DNA from: Pleomorphomonas oryzae DSM 16300
Lineage (GTDB): Bacteria > Pseudomonadota > Alphaproteobacteria > Rhizobiales > Pleomorphomonadaceae
DNA: 64,000 nucleotides
NCBI RefSeq assembly: GCF_000422965.1
Contig: NZ_AUHB01000014.1
Coordinates: 1-64,000, forward strand
Direction of reading: 5' to 3'
Shown: positions 8,231 through 17,208 of the stretch, piece after piece
Position numbering within the stretch: position 1 is the first letter of the stretch
How the letters are laid out: the number at the start of each line of letters is the position of its first letter
The notes under the pieces: generated by a model
Database searches by the model: none
What the model was told of the DNA's origin: nothing
What the model saw: only the letters and a program-made list of their open reading frames with translations
Translations under genes and position numbers: made by a program

Positions 8231-9298
8231 ATGTCCGCTCCGGCCGCCGCCCCGTCCATTCCCGTTACCGTCCTCACCGGCTACCTCGGTGCCGGCAAGA
8301 CGACGCTGCTCAACCGTATCCTCACCGAGGATCACGGCAAGCGTTATGCGGTCATCGTCAATGAGTTCGGCGAGATCGGCATCGACAACGACCTCGTGGT
8401 CGATACCGACGAGGAAGTGTTCGAAATGAACAACGGCTGCATCTGCTGCACCGTTCGTGGCGATCTGATCCGCGTCGTCGAGAACCTGGCCAAGCGGCGC
8501 GGCAGCTTCGACGCCATCCTGGTGGAGACCACCGGCATTGCCGACCCGGTGCCGGTTGCCCAGACCTTCTTCATGGATGAAGAGGTGAAGAAGTTCGCCC
8601 ACCTCGACGCCGTCGTGACGCTGGTCGACGCCAAATTCTTCCTCGACCGGCTCGGCGACGCGCCGGAAGCGGAGGATCAGGTGGCCTTCGCCGACGTCAT
8701 CGTCCTCAACAAGACTGACCTTGTGACGCCGGAAGAGCTGCGCGAGGTGGAGGCGACGGTTCGCCAGCTCAACCCTTACGCCAAGATCCATCGGGCCACC
8801 CGTTCGGGCGTGGCGCTCGACGCTGTTCTCGATCGCGGCGCCTTCGATCTCGACCGGGTGCTGGAGCTCGATCCCTCGTTCCTCGATGCCGACGAGCACG
8901 ATCATGACTATGATCACATCTGCGGTCCGGACTGCGATCATGACCATCACCACCATGACCATGATCACGATCATCATCACCACGGTCATGAGACGCATCA
9001 CGACACCGAGGTGACGTCGGTGTCGCTGAAGGCTGGCGAACTCAACCCCGACAAGATCCTCGGCTGGATCACCGAGATCACCCAGGCGCAGGGGCCGAAC
9101 ATCCTGCGCCTCAAGGGCATTCTCGCCTTCCCCGATGAACCGAAGCGCTACGTGGTGCAGGGCGTGCACATGATCGTCGAAGGCGACCTGCAGCGCGATT
9201 GGAAGCCGAGCGAGCCGCGCGAGAGCCGTCTGGTGTTCATCGGCCGCAAGCTCGATCGCGCCGAACTCGAGGCCGGCTTCAAGGCTGCCGCTGTTTGA
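8231..9298 (+). CDS. CobW/ZNG-type GTP-binding metallochaperone
   Basis: A 355-residue G3E GTPase. Walker A is [11 protein letters not shown] (17-27). The metal-binding CxCC motif is in NNGCICC (C70, C72, C73). VETTGIADP is the Walker B/switch region, NKTD (159-162) gives guanine specificity, and a CobW C-terminal domain begins near 265. A His/Asp-rich stretch (222-258, about 18 His with GPDC in the middle) probably binds Zn, Co or Ni. Family members load metals into client enzymes. The start chosen is ATG 8231, with GTGGAG 6 nt upstream. The plus-strand WD40 and KamA genes follow, so it may head an operon. No Zur-like operator was recognised. Confidence 0.92.
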   Translation: MSAPAAAPSIPVTVLTGYLGAGKTTLLNRILTEDHGKRYAVIVNEFGEIGIDNDLVVDTDEEVFEMNNGCICCTVRGDLIRVVENLAKRRGSFDAILVETTGIADPVPVAQTFFMDEEVKKFAHLDAVVTLVDAKFFLDRLGDAPEAEDQVAFADVIVLNKTDLVTPEELREVEATVRQLNPYAKIHRATRSGVALDAVLDRGAFDLDRVLELDPSFLDADEHDHDYDHICGPDCDHDHHHHDHDHDHHHHGHETHHDTEVTSVSLKAGELNPDKILGWITEITQAQGPNILRLKGILAFPDEPKRYVVQGVHMIVEGDLQRDWKPSEPRESRLVFIGRKLDRAELEAGFKAAAV

Positions 9299-9414
9299 GT
9301 TCGGCTTCAAAATGACGGATGCCGGCGGCTGGAGACAGCCGCCGCTCTTGCATTTGCGGCCTGAATGACGCACTCCCGTCGCACCAATCCCAACACCGCT
9401 CCGGAGCCGCACCC

Positions 9415-10386
9415 GTGCCCGAGGTTACCCCGCTTCCGCTTTCCGGCTATGTCGTCGATGTCCACTACGTTGCCGGTGTGCCGACCTTCATCACCGGTGA
9501 TGGGGCCATTGCGCTCGGTACGGCCGGCCGGGTGGTGAAGCCGCATGGCGGCGGCATCCTCGCCTCGGCGCTGGCTGCCGACGGCAAGTCGATGATCACC
9601 GGCGGCGACGACGGCAAGGTGATGCGCACCATGGCCGATGGCACCAGCACGCTGGTTGCCGAGCGCGGTCGCAAGTGGATCGACGTGGTGGCCGCCGGGC
9701 CGGGTGGCGCCGTTGCCTTCGCCTCGGGGCGGACGGTGGTGGTGATCGACGGTGCCGGCAAGGTGCACGAGCTGGAACGGCCGCGCGCCGCCCTCGGCCT
9801 CACCTTCTTCCCCAAGGGGCTGAGGCTAGCCATTGCCGGCTATAACGGCGTTGGCCTGTGGTTCCCCGGCACGGCCGCGCCGGTGCAGGAACTGGAATGG
9901 AAGGGCTCGCACATTGCGGTGACGCTGTCGCCCGACGGCGCCAATGTCGTCACCTCCATGCAGGAGATGGCACTGCACGGCTGGCGTCTTCGCGACGGCC
10001 AGCACATGCGCATGTCCGGCTATCCGGCCAAGGTGAAATCGATGTCCTGGTCGGTCAAGGGACGCTATCTCGCCACCTCCGGCGCTGGCGTTTCGGTGCT
10101 GTGGCCGTTCTTTCACAAGGATGGGCCGATGGGCCAACGACCGCTGGAGCTGGGCGGCCGACAGGAACTGGTCACCCGCGTCGGCTGCCATCCCCTGGAG
10201 GAGATCGCCGCGCTCGGCTATGACGACGGCATGATCCTGCTCAGCCGCTTCTCCGACCGCGAGGAGGTGCTGCTGGCGCGCCCGAACGGTTCTCCGGTGT
10301 CGGCCTTGACCTGGAGCGGCAATGGCCTCGAGCTGGCCTTCGGCTGCGAGAGCGGCGCCGCCGGTCTGATCGACCTGACACGCTGA
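9415..10386 (+). CDS. WD40-repeat protein
   Basis: A 323-residue cytoplasmic protein (no signal peptide) built of WD40-like blades. Recurrent blade signatures include ASALAADGKSMITGGDDGKVM, IAVTLSPDGANVVTSMQ, VKSMSWSVKGRYLATSGAG and VSALTWSGNGLELAFGCESG, spaced by ~40 residues. This is consistent with one seven-bladed propeller, a protein-interaction platform. GTG at 9415 with GGAG 9 nt upstream is preferred over an upstream ATG at 9319. Its stop TGA overlaps the ATG of the next gene by one base, so it is translationally coupled to the radical SAM gene. The partner and function are unknown; neighbours suggest association with the CobW protein. Confidence 0.85.
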   Translation: MPEVTPLPLSGYVVDVHYVAGVPTFITGDGAIALGTAGRVVKPHGGGILASALAADGKSMITGGDDGKVMRTMADGTSTLVAERGRKWIDVVAAGPGGAVAFASGRTVVVIDGAGKVHELERPRAALGLTFFPKGLRLAIAGYNGVGLWFPGTAAPVQELEWKGSHIAVTLSPDGANVVTSMQEMALHGWRLRDGQHMRMSGYPAKVKSMSWSVKGRYLATSGAGVSVLWPFFHKDGPMGQRPLELGGRQELVTRVGCHPLEEIAALGYDDGMILLSRFSDREEVLLARPNGSPVSALTWSGNGLELAFGCESGAAGLIDLTR

Positions 10387-11516
10387 TGACCGCGCTCCGA
10401 TCATCCCCTTCCGATCGCACCACGCCGGGTGAACAACGCGAGCTCGACGCCGCCTATGCGGCGCTGGCCGTCCGCGAGCGGCTGTTGCCGATCAAGATAC
10501 CGGCTTTCTACCAGCGCAAGCTCGACGAGGAGGCAGCGACGCTCGGCCACACCGAGGGGCCGCTCCACCGCATGGTGCGGCCGACCCGAGAGCGCTTCGG
10601 TGCGCCGGCCGGTGGCGAGGTGCCGGACTGGGTCGATGATCGCTCCAACATGCCGGTACCCGGCTCGCAGACGATCATCCATAAATATGCCGATCGCGTG
10701 CTGTTCATGCCGACGTCGATCTGCGCCGGTCATTGCCAATACTGCTTCCGCCAGGACGTGTTGACCGACGCCCACGCCGAGGGGGGCGATCTCAAGGGTC
10801 TCGCCGCCGAGGTAGAGAAGCTGACGACCTATCTCGGCACGCGGCCGGAGGTGTCGGAAGTGGTGCTGTCCGGCGGTGATCCGCTGACCCTGTCGACGCG
10901 CGACCTTAGCGTGGTGCTTTCGGGCCTTCGCGCCGTGCCGACCATCCGGTCAATCCGCCTGCACACCCGCACGCCGGCCTTCGCGCCGAAGGTGTTCGCC
11001 GATGACAGAAAGCTCGACCTTCTGGCCGAGGCGAACGTGCGACTGGTGCTGCACTTTGCCCACCCCTATGAGGTCTGCGGCGAGGTCGGCGAGGTGCTCG
11101 ACCGGCTCGATCGGCACCGCATCCGCCTCTACAATCATTTCCCTCTGCTGCGCGGCGTCAACGACCATCGCGACGTGCTGGCGCGGCTGATCGAGGCGCT
11201 CGACGACTATCGCGTGCGCACGCTTTCGGTCTATGTGCCGGAGCCGATCCGCCATTCGGCGCCGTTCCGGGTGACACTCGACCGTTTCTTCGCGTTGCAG
11301 GATGAGCTGACGGCCACCACGCCGAGCTGGATCAACGCCGTCCGCTTCACGCTCGACAGCCCGGTCGGCAAGGTCCGGCGCGAGCATATCGTGGCTCGCG
11401 ACCGGACGACCGGTCTCGTCACCTTCGAGAAGTCGGGAAAGCGCTTCGTCTTTCCCGACTTTCCGTCCGAACTCGACGTCCCTGGCGACCGCGATACCCT
11501 GCTCTGGAAGGGTTAG
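10386..11516 (+). CDS. KamA-family radical SAM protein (lysine 2,3-aminomutase-like)
   Basis: A 376-residue radical SAM enzyme. The 4Fe-4S cluster motif CxxxCxxC is at C113, C117 and C120 (ICAGHCQYCFRQ). It is followed by the SAM-binding VVLSGGDPLTLS and the KamA-family features RIYNHFPLLRGVND-like and LSVYVPEP. A Lys in LDSPVGKV near the C-terminus is at the place of the PLP-binding lysine of lysine 2,3-aminomutase. Length is below true LAM (~415-470) and above typical EpmB (~340). It could be EpmB, which makes beta-lysine for elongation factor P, but no epmA or efp gene is adjacent, so the substrate is left open. Start overlaps the WD40 stop; its stop overlaps the 3' end of the converging gene by 4 nt. 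Confidence 0.87.
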   Translation: MTALRSSPSDRTTPGEQRELDAAYAALAVRERLLPIKIPAFYQRKLDEEAATLGHTEGPLHRMVRPTRERFGAPAGGEVPDWVDDRSNMPVPGSQTIIHKYADRVLFMPTSICAGHCQYCFRQDVLTDAHAEGGDLKGLAAEVEKLTTYLGTRPEVSEVVLSGGDPLTLSTRDLSVVLSGLRAVPTIRSIRLHTRTPAFAPKVFADDRKLDLLAEANVRLVLHFAHPYEVCGEVGEVLDRLDRHRIRLYNHFPLLRGVNDHRDVLARLIEALDDYRVRTLSVYVPEPIRHSAPFRVTLDRFFALQDELTATTPSWINAVRFTLDSPVGKVRREHIVARDRTTGLVTFEKSGKRFVFPDFPSELDVPGDRDTLLWKG

Positions 11517-11893
11517 GCGGTCGCCGTTGGCTGGAACAGCAGCACCGCGAACAGGATGGCACCCAAGAGCGCCAGGAAAGACGCGGCGGCAACCAGCGGC
11601 TCGAAGCTGGGGTGGCCGTTGAGCAGCAGTACCAGCGACGGGAACATCACCACGGCGGCGATGGTGTTGAGCGCCCAGAGGATCTTCGGCAGGCGGCCAG
11701 TGCTCCTGCCGGGATTGAGCGCAAAGAAGATGCCGTAGACACACATCACCACGAAGCCGATCAGGTTAAGATGGGCGTGGGCAGCGGCGGCGGCGTGATT
11801 GCCGCTCGCCGACATGTAGATGCCAAAGATCATGCCGACGATCAGCAGGACGGCGGCGGTGCGAAAGAACAAAAGCGAAATGGAATTGCTCAC
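11513..11893 (-). CDS. Small four-helix membrane protein with HAHLN motif
   Basis: A 126-residue protein with four hydrophobic helices (about 5-25, 35-55, 65-88, 97-120). Helix 2 starts with AHAHLNLIGFVVMCVYGIFF. The HAHLN(L)xG sequence is reminiscent of heme-ligating helices in subunit I of NO reductase/cbb3 oxidase-like proteins, but the rest of that 12-helix protein is absent. The start is GTG 11893, preceded by a very strong GGAGGGGGGACTATT; an ATG at 11935 lies upstream of that signal and is rejected. The gene converges on the KamA gene with 4-nt overlap. Function unknown; a heme- or gas-sensing role is only a guess. Confidence 0.75.
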   Translation of the reverse strand: MSNSISLLFFRTAAVLLIVGMIFGIYMSASGNHAAAAAHAHLNLIGFVVMCVYGIFFALNPGRSTGRLPKILWALNTIAAVVMFPSLVLLLNGHPSFEPLVAAASFLALLGAILFAVLLFQPTATA

Positions 11894-11999
11894 AATAGTC
11901 CCCCCTCCCGGCTTTCTGCCGGTCAGGGAGACCATACCATATTATACGTAGAAATACAGTGCAGGCTTAACGGCGTGGAGCCCAAAAGCGGGCGCTGCC

Positions 12000-13430
12000 C
12001 TATCGCACCAGGATGTTGCGGAAGCTCCAGGGGTTGGTCTCGTCGATATCCTCGGGGAAGAAGCCGGGGCGGCCGGCGAGCGGCGTCCAGTCGGTGTAGT
12101 AGCCCTTCACCGGCCCCAGGTAGGGCATCTGGATCTCCAGGCAACGCGCGTGATCCATCTCATCGGTTTCGACGATGCCGGCTTCCGGGTTTTCCAGCGC
12201 CCAGACCATGCCGGCCAGCACGGCCGAAGTTACTTGCAGGCCGGTGGCGTTCTGGTAGGGGGCGAGCTTGCGCGCCTCTTCGATGGTGAGCTGCGAGCCG
12301 TACCAGTAGGCGTTCTTGCCGTGGCCGTAGAGCAGCACGCCGAGTTCGTCGGCGCCGTCGATGATCTTGTCCTCGGACAACACCTCGGTCACCGTCTGCA
12401 CCTGGCCGCCGCCGCCGAACATTTCGTGCAGCGACAGCACGGCGATGTTGGCCGGATGATAGGCGTAGTGGCAGGTCGGCCGATATTCGGGGTGGGTGCC
12501 TTCGCCGACCGTGTAGTAATCGGCGATGGAGATCGCCTCGTTATGGGTGACGAGGAAGCCGAACTGCGCCCCCGGCGTCGGGCACCAGGTGCGGACGCGG
12601 GTGTTGGCGCCGGCCTGGAGAAGATAGATCGCCGCCTGGCAGCCGCCATCATGATGGCGGGCGGTTTCCGGTTCCCAGGTCTCGCCGGTGCCCCAGCCGA
12701 GTTCGGCCGGCTGCAAACCTTCCGACACGAAACCGTCGACCGACCAGGTATTGCGGAAGACGTCCATCGAATGCGGGATCAGCGTGCGCTGGGTATCGCG
12801 CTCGGCGATGTGGATGCCCTTGACACCGATGGTCTGCATCAGCCGCGCCCAGTCTTCGCGCCCTTTCGGCGGCGTGTAGGCAATGCCCATGTCACGGGCG
12901 AGATTCTCGAGTGCCACCTTGACGAACCAGGAGACCATGCCGGGGTTGGCGCCGCAGCAGGAGACGGCCGTGGGGCCGCCGGGATTGGCCAGCTTCTCGG
13001 TCCGCACGGCTTCGCGCAGCCAGTAGTTGGTGCGATGGGCCGGCTCGACTTCCTTGTCGAAATAGAAGCCCTCCCAGGGCTCGATGACCGTGTCGATATA
13101 GAGCGCGCCGATCTCACGGCAGAGCTTCATGATGTCGAGCGAGCCGGTATCGACGGAGAGGTTGACGCAAAAGCCCCGGCCACCGCCGACGGTGAGCAGC
13201 GGCTTGAGGATGTCGCGATAGTTGTCGGGGGTGATCTTCGCCTGAATGAACCGGATGCCGTGATAGGCCAGGATATCCTTGCCGGCGTCGCTGGGGTCGA
13301 TGACGACGAAGCGTGATCGGTCGAATTCAAGGTGCCGTTCGATGAGCGGCAGCGTACCGCGTCCAATGGAGCCAAAACCGATCATCACAATGGGACCGGT
13401 GATCGTGCCATGCACGGGCGATGAATTCAT
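12000..13430 (-). CDS. hss: Homospermidine synthase
   Basis: A 476-residue NAD-dependent enzyme (family ~475) that joins two putrescines, or spermidine and putrescine, to give sym-homospermidine, a major polyamine in Rhizobiales. The Rossmann N-terminus reads GPIVMIGFGSIGRGTLPLI with the GxGxxG loop. Further family stretches include GVKGIHIAERDTQ, GWGTGETWEP, and HEMFGGGGQV. ATG 13430 is preceded by CAGGAGAAGTTTGA (GGAG at proper spacing). It is monocistronic. The window also encodes ornithine decarboxylase, which supplies its putrescine substrate, about 10 kb away. Confidence 0.95.
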   Translation of the reverse strand: MNSSPVHGTITGPIVMIGFGSIGRGTLPLIERHLEFDRSRFVVIDPSDAGKDILAYHGIRFIQAKITPDNYRDILKPLLTVGGGRGFCVNLSVDTGSLDIMKLCREIGALYIDTVIEPWEGFYFDKEVEPAHRTNYWLREAVRTEKLANPGGPTAVSCCGANPGMVSWFVKVALENLARDMGIAYTPPKGREDWARLMQTIGVKGIHIAERDTQRTLIPHSMDVFRNTWSVDGFVSEGLQPAELGWGTGETWEPETARHHDGGCQAAIYLLQAGANTRVRTWCPTPGAQFGFLVTHNEAISIADYYTVGEGTHPEYRPTCHYAYHPANIAVLSLHEMFGGGGQVQTVTEVLSEDKIIDGADELGVLLYGHGKNAYWYGSQLTIEEARKLAPYQNATGLQVTSAVLAGMVWALENPEAGIVETDEMDHARCLEIQMPYLGPVKGYYTDWTPLAGRPGFFPEDIDETNPWSFRNILVR

Positions 13431-13712
13431 TCAAACTTCTCCTGTCACGACACCCCTGGTGCCGGAAGATCTCCGCGTCTTTCAGGTCAACGGGAATTGC
13501 GAATAAAGGGTTAAACGGCGGCGCCTGTGCCTTCCATGCCGTCCCCTTCAGACATTAGAGCATGCCGGCGCCAAGTTTTCCAGTCACGGTCTTTGCGGAA
13601 AAGCCGTCGTTCGACATTCGGTGAGGCAGGGAAAACCGTTAATAGTCACGGCTGCCGCCAAAACACGGTGCGGTGGTCTTTCCGAAAATTTCAAAAACCG
13701 TGTTGCCGGCTA

Positions 13713-13818
13713 CTAGAACTTTTCCGACGAAATCGGGTTCGCCGGAAAAGCTCTATCTCCTTGTTAGGCCGCAGTTCCGGACGCAAAACCGGTTCCCATT
13801 TTTGCTGGACCTGCTCTA
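13713..13818. repeat. Dispersed intergenic repeat, copy A
   Basis: A ~105-bp element whose sequence recurs at 46129-46232. It has two modules: a hairpin TTCCGACGAA...GGTTCGCCGGAA, and a second palindrome GCAAAA-CCGG...TTTTTGC ending in GCTCTA. The block GGACGCAAAACCGGTTCCCA is identical in both copies. It lies between convergent-side ends of hss (upstream side) and hemH. The design matches the small Rhizobiales repeats that begin or end with GCTCTA. No protein is encoded. The preceding ~280 bp (13431-13712) hold no gene I can support, though TTAGAGCATGCCGG at 13556 may be a decayed relative. Confidence 0.75.
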
Positions 13819-14832
13819 AATCCAACCTTGAAGCTCGCGGCGTACCACGTGTTCGATGACGTTCATGCCGTCATCGCCGTCATTGAGACAGGGAATGCGG
13901 GCAAAGTTGACGCCGCCGTTAGCCCGGAAAATGTCGGCATTCTCGACGCCGATCTCCTCGATGGTTTCGAGACAGTCAGCAACGAAGCCCGGGGTCATCA
14001 CGGCAATCGACTTGATGCCCGATCGGGCCAGCCCCTCGACGGTCTTGTCGGTATAGGGCTGCAGCCATTCTTCGGGTCCGAAGCGCGACTGGAAGGTGAT
14101 GCGAAGCCGATCCTCGCTCCAGCCGAGACGTTCGCGCAGCAGACGCCCCGTCTTCTGGCAGTGGCAATAATAGGGGTCGCCCTTTTCAAAATAGCTTTTG
14201 GGAATGCCATGGAACGAGGCGAGCACCACCTCCGGCTCGAAGGAGAGCGTGGCGAGATGCGCCTCGACCGAGCGGGCGAGGGCGTCGATATAGACGGGAT
14301 CGTCGTGATAGGGCGGCACGGTGCGCACCGCCGGCTGCCAGCGCTTGGTGAGGAGATGGGCGAAGGCCTTGTCGTTGACGGTGGCCGTGGTGGCGGCGGC
14401 ATATTGCGGATAGAGCGGGTAGATGAGGATGCGCTCGCAGCCCGCCGCCTGCAGCACGTCGAGCCGGCTGGCGATCGATGGGTTGCCGTAGCGCATCGCC
14501 CAGTCGATGATCACGCCGCTGCTGCCGAGGCGCGCCGCCAGCTTCTCCGCCTGAGAGCGCGTGTAGGTGCGCAGGGGGCTCTCGTTGAGCTCCCTGTTCC
14601 AGATGGTGTCGTAGTCGCGGCCCTTTTTCTGCGGCCGCGTGTTGAGGATGATGCCGTAGAGCACCGGGTACCAGATGAGGCGCGACGTTTCGATCACCCG
14701 CCGATCGGACAGGAATTCCTCGAGATAGCGCCGCATCGAGCGGCGGTCGGTGCCGTCGGGCGTACCGAGGTTGACGAGAAGAACGCCGACCTTGCCGTGA
14801 GAGACGATCGGATGATTGGGCGGCAGCGACAT
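13816..14832 (-). CDS. hemH: Ferrochelatase
   Basis: A 338-residue enzyme that inserts Fe2+ into protoporphyrin IX at the membrane surface, the last step of heme synthesis. Motifs: VGVLLVNLGTPDG near the N-terminus, VIIDWAMRYGNPSI (107-120), ILIYPLYPQYAAATTA, the catalytic His208 in ASFHGIPKSY, and DPYYCHCQKT followed by FQSRFG. The C-terminus reads CLNDGDDGMNVIEHVVRREL. ATG 14832 was chosen because upstream in-frame sequence lacks homologous character; the ribosome-binding site (GGAT) is weak. The stop lies within the last bases of repeat copy A. Confidence 0.95.
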   Translation of the reverse strand: MSLPPNHPIVSHGKVGVLLVNLGTPDGTDRRSMRRYLEEFLSDRRVIETSRLIWYPVLYGIILNTRPQKKGRDYDTIWNRELNESPLRTYTRSQAEKLAARLGSSGVIIDWAMRYGNPSIASRLDVLQAAGCERILIYPLYPQYAAATTATVNDKAFAHLLTKRWQPAVRTVPPYHDDPVYIDALARSVEAHLATLSFEPEVVLASFHGIPKSYFEKGDPYYCHCQKTGRLLRERLGWSEDRLRITFQSRFGPEEWLQPYTDKTVEGLARSGIKSIAVMTPGFVADCLETIEEIGVENADIFRANGGVNFARIPCLNDGDDGMNVIEHVVRRELQGWI

Positions 14833-15087
14833 TGGGCGGGATCCAGACAATGAGTTTAGAGAATTTCTAGCTGAAAGCGGTGGGATGCGCGAGGCCTCCA
14901 GTGTTGCCGATCGGTGGTGGTGAAAATCCGCCAAGACCATATAGGTATTGCGTATTCCCTGCGGGTTGCTTGTGTTTGTCGCCGAAAATGAGCTATGCAG
15001 GCCCGGCCGCCGCAGGAAATGTGGTGGCGTGGGCGGAATGGCGATCGCACTCACGGCGAGCGGCAACTGTCCGGCCGGGGGAAGACG

Positions 15088-15627
15088 ATGCGAGGCTTGC
15101 TTAGGGTATGCGCGGCGATCGACGCACTGAACGTCGGCGTCAACTATTTTGCTCGCTGGCTGGTGCTGGCGGCGATCCTGCTGTCGGCGGGCAATGCCAT
15201 CATCCGCAAGCTCTTCAACTATTCGGCCAACTCGCTGCTGGAAGGACAATGGTACCTGTTCTCCGCGGTGTTCCTGCTCTGCGCCGGCTATACGCTGCTC
15301 AGGGGCGAGCACGTCCGGATCGACATCATCGCCTCACACTTGAGCCGTCGGGCGCAGGTGATCGTCGACATCCTGGGCACGCTGATCTTCCTGCTGCCGT
15401 TCACCGTCGCTGCCGTCTGGTTCAGCTGGCCGCAGGTGGTATCGAAGGTTCTCTCCGGAGAGGTGTCGTCGAGCGCCGGCGGCCTGCCGCTGTGGCCGGC
15501 CTGGGTGCTGATCCCCATCGGTTTCTCGCTGCTCGGTTTGCAGGGTGTCAGCGAGGTCATCAAGCGCATCGCCTTCCTGACAGGCGACGGGCCGGACCCG
15601 TCGCCAGCTCACGCGTCCCATAATTGA
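15088..15627 (+). CDS. TRAP transporter small permease (DctQ/TakQ type)
   Basis: A 179-residue membrane protein with four transmembrane helices, as expected for the DctQ subunit of tripartite ATP-independent periplasmic transporters. Characteristic sequence: LLEGQWYLFSAVFLLCAGYTLLRGEHVRIDI split over helix 2 and the following loop (WYLFSAVFLL and GEHVRIDI). ATG 15088 follows GGGGAAGACG. The large subunit gene starts 19 nt after its stop, so the two are cotranscribed. The matching binding protein gene lies downstream on the opposite strand. Confidence 0.92.
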   Translation: MRGLLRVCAAIDALNVGVNYFARWLVLAAILLSAGNAIIRKLFNYSANSLLEGQWYLFSAVFLLCAGYTLLRGEHVRIDIIASHLSRRAQVIVDILGTLIFLLPFTVAAVWFSWPQVVSKVLSGEVSSSAGGLPLWPAWVLIPIGFSLLGLQGVSEVIKRIAFLTGDGPDPSPAHASHN

Positions 15628-15646
15628 TCGACGAGGATCGCTTGCC

Positions 15647-17200
15647 ATGACCGCCTTCCTCGTCGCCAACCTCGCGCCGATCATGTTCGGCTCGATGCTG
15701 CTGTTCCTGCTGATCGGCTATCCCGTCGCTTTCGCGCTTGCTGCCTGCGGCTTCGGCTTCGGCCTGATCGGCATCGAGCTCGGCCTGTTGTCGCCCAACC
15801 TGTTTCAGGCGATCCCCGATCGCGTCTGGTCGGTCATGAGCAACGACACGCTGCTCGCCATCCCCTTCTTTACTTTCATGGGCCTGGTGCTGGAACGTTC
15901 GGGCATGGCGGAAGACCTGCTCGACACCATCGGTCAGTTGTTCGGGCCGATCCGGGGCGGCCTTGCCTATGCGGTGATTTTCGTCGGCGCGCTGCTGGCG
16001 GCCACCACCGGCGTCGTCGCGGCGTCGGTGATCGCCATGGGCCTCATTTCGCTGCCGATCATGCTGCGCTACGGCTATGACCGGCGCGTCGCCTCAGGCG
16101 TCATCGCCGCCTCCGGCACGCTTGCCCAGATCATCCCGCCCAGTCTGGTGCTGATCGTGCTGGCCGACCAGCTCGGCCGGTCTGTGGGAGACATGTATAA
16201 GGGGGCCCTCTACCCCAGCCTGATCCTGACCGCGCTCTATGCGCTGTTCGTTTTTGTCGTGTCGCTGGTTCGTCCCCATTGGGTGCCGGCGCTGCCTGCC
16301 GAAGCGCGGACATTGCGCGGCTGGCGCCTGTTGGTCAAAGTGCTGACGTCGTTGGTGCCGCCGCTGGTGCTGGTGTTCCTAGTGCTCGGCACTATCTTCA
16401 TCGGCCTTGCCACGCCGACTGAAGGCGGTGCCATGGGTTCGGTGGGCGCGCTGCTGCTCGCCATTTTCAACCGTCGTCTTACCTTCACCATGGTGGTGCA
16501 AGCGCTGGAGCAGACGGCCAAGCTCTCCGCCTTCTGCATGTTCGTGCTGCTCGGCGCTCGCGTCTTCTCGCTGACCTTCTACGGCATCAATGGCCATCTC
16601 TGGGTGGAAAGCCTGCTGGCAGGCCTGCCGGGCGGCGAGGTCGGCTTCCTGATCGTCGTCAATATCCTGGTCTTCTTCCTGGCCTTCTTCCTCGATTATT
16701 TCGAGCTGGCCTTCATCATCATCCCACTGCTCGCGCCGGTCGCCGACAAGCTCGGCATCGACCTCGTGTGGTTCGGCGTGCTGCTCGGCGTCAATATGCA
16801 GACCTCCTTCATGCATCCGCCGTTCGGCTTCGCGCTGTTCTTCCTGCGCTCGGTGGCGCCGAACCATCCTTACGTCGACAAGATCTCCGGCCAGCGGACG
16901 GCGCCGGTGACCTCGTCGCAGATCTATTTCGGCGCCATTCCCTTCGTCCTGATCCAGGTACTGATGGTGGCGCTGGTCATCCTGTTCCCGGGCATGGTGA
17001 CGCACTACAAGGCTGATCGTGCGGCGGTGAACCTCGACAACGTCAAGATCGACATCATGGCGCCGACGCCGGCTGCGCCGGCCTTCGGCGCGCCGGGCAA
17101 TCCGGGAGCCAGCCCATTCGGCACGCCGGCGGCTCCTTCATTCGGCGCGCCCGCCCCATCCTTTGGTGCTCCAGCGCCGGACTTCGGCGCCAAGCCATAA
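15647..17200 (+). CDS. TRAP transporter large permease (DctM/TakM type)
   Basis: A 517-residue, ~12-helix membrane protein, the ion-coupled channel subunit of a TRAP transporter. Family stretches: NDTLLAIPFFTFMGLVLERSG, GVVAASVIAMGLISLP, ASGTLAQIIPPSLVLIVLAD (~160-180) and NMQTSFMHPPFGFALFFLRS. Residues ~470-517 form an unusual tail with repeated FGAP/FGTP motifs and many Ala/Pro residues, absent from typical DctM proteins (~430-450 residues). The tail is likely flexible; its purpose is unknown. The gene is followed by a bidirectional terminator shared with the converging binding-protein gene. Confidence 0.93.
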   Translation: MTAFLVANLAPIMFGSMLLFLLIGYPVAFALAACGFGFGLIGIELGLLSPNLFQAIPDRVWSVMSNDTLLAIPFFTFMGLVLERSGMAEDLLDTIGQLFGPIRGGLAYAVIFVGALLAATTGVVAASVIAMGLISLPIMLRYGYDRRVASGVIAASGTLAQIIPPSLVLIVLADQLGRSVGDMYKGALYPSLILTALYALFVFVVSLVRPHWVPALPAEARTLRGWRLLVKVLTSLVPPLVLVFLVLGTIFIGLATPTEGGAMGSVGALLLAIFNRRLTFTMVVQALEQTAKLSAFCMFVLLGARVFSLTFYGINGHLWVESLLAGLPGGEVGFLIVVNILVFFLAFFLDYFELAFIIIPLLAPVADKLGIDLVWFGVLLGVNMQTSFMHPPFGFALFFLRSVAPNHPYVDKISGQRTAPVTSSQIYFGAIPFVLIQVLMVALVILFPGMVTHYKADRAAVNLDNVKIDIMAPTPAAPAFGAPGNPGASPFGTPAAPSFGAPAPSFGAPAPDFGAKP

Positions 17201-17208
17201 CAATGAAA

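Noticed and set aside
8930-9005. Short tandem CATGAC/CACCAT pattern resembling a DNA repeat array
   Set aside because: It is the His/Asp-rich coding stretch of the CobW GTPase, not a CRISPR or satellite.
8213-9412. Minus-strand frame opposite the CobW gene
   Set aside because: It mirrors the His-rich coding region of the CobW gene; no homology and no plausible start signal.
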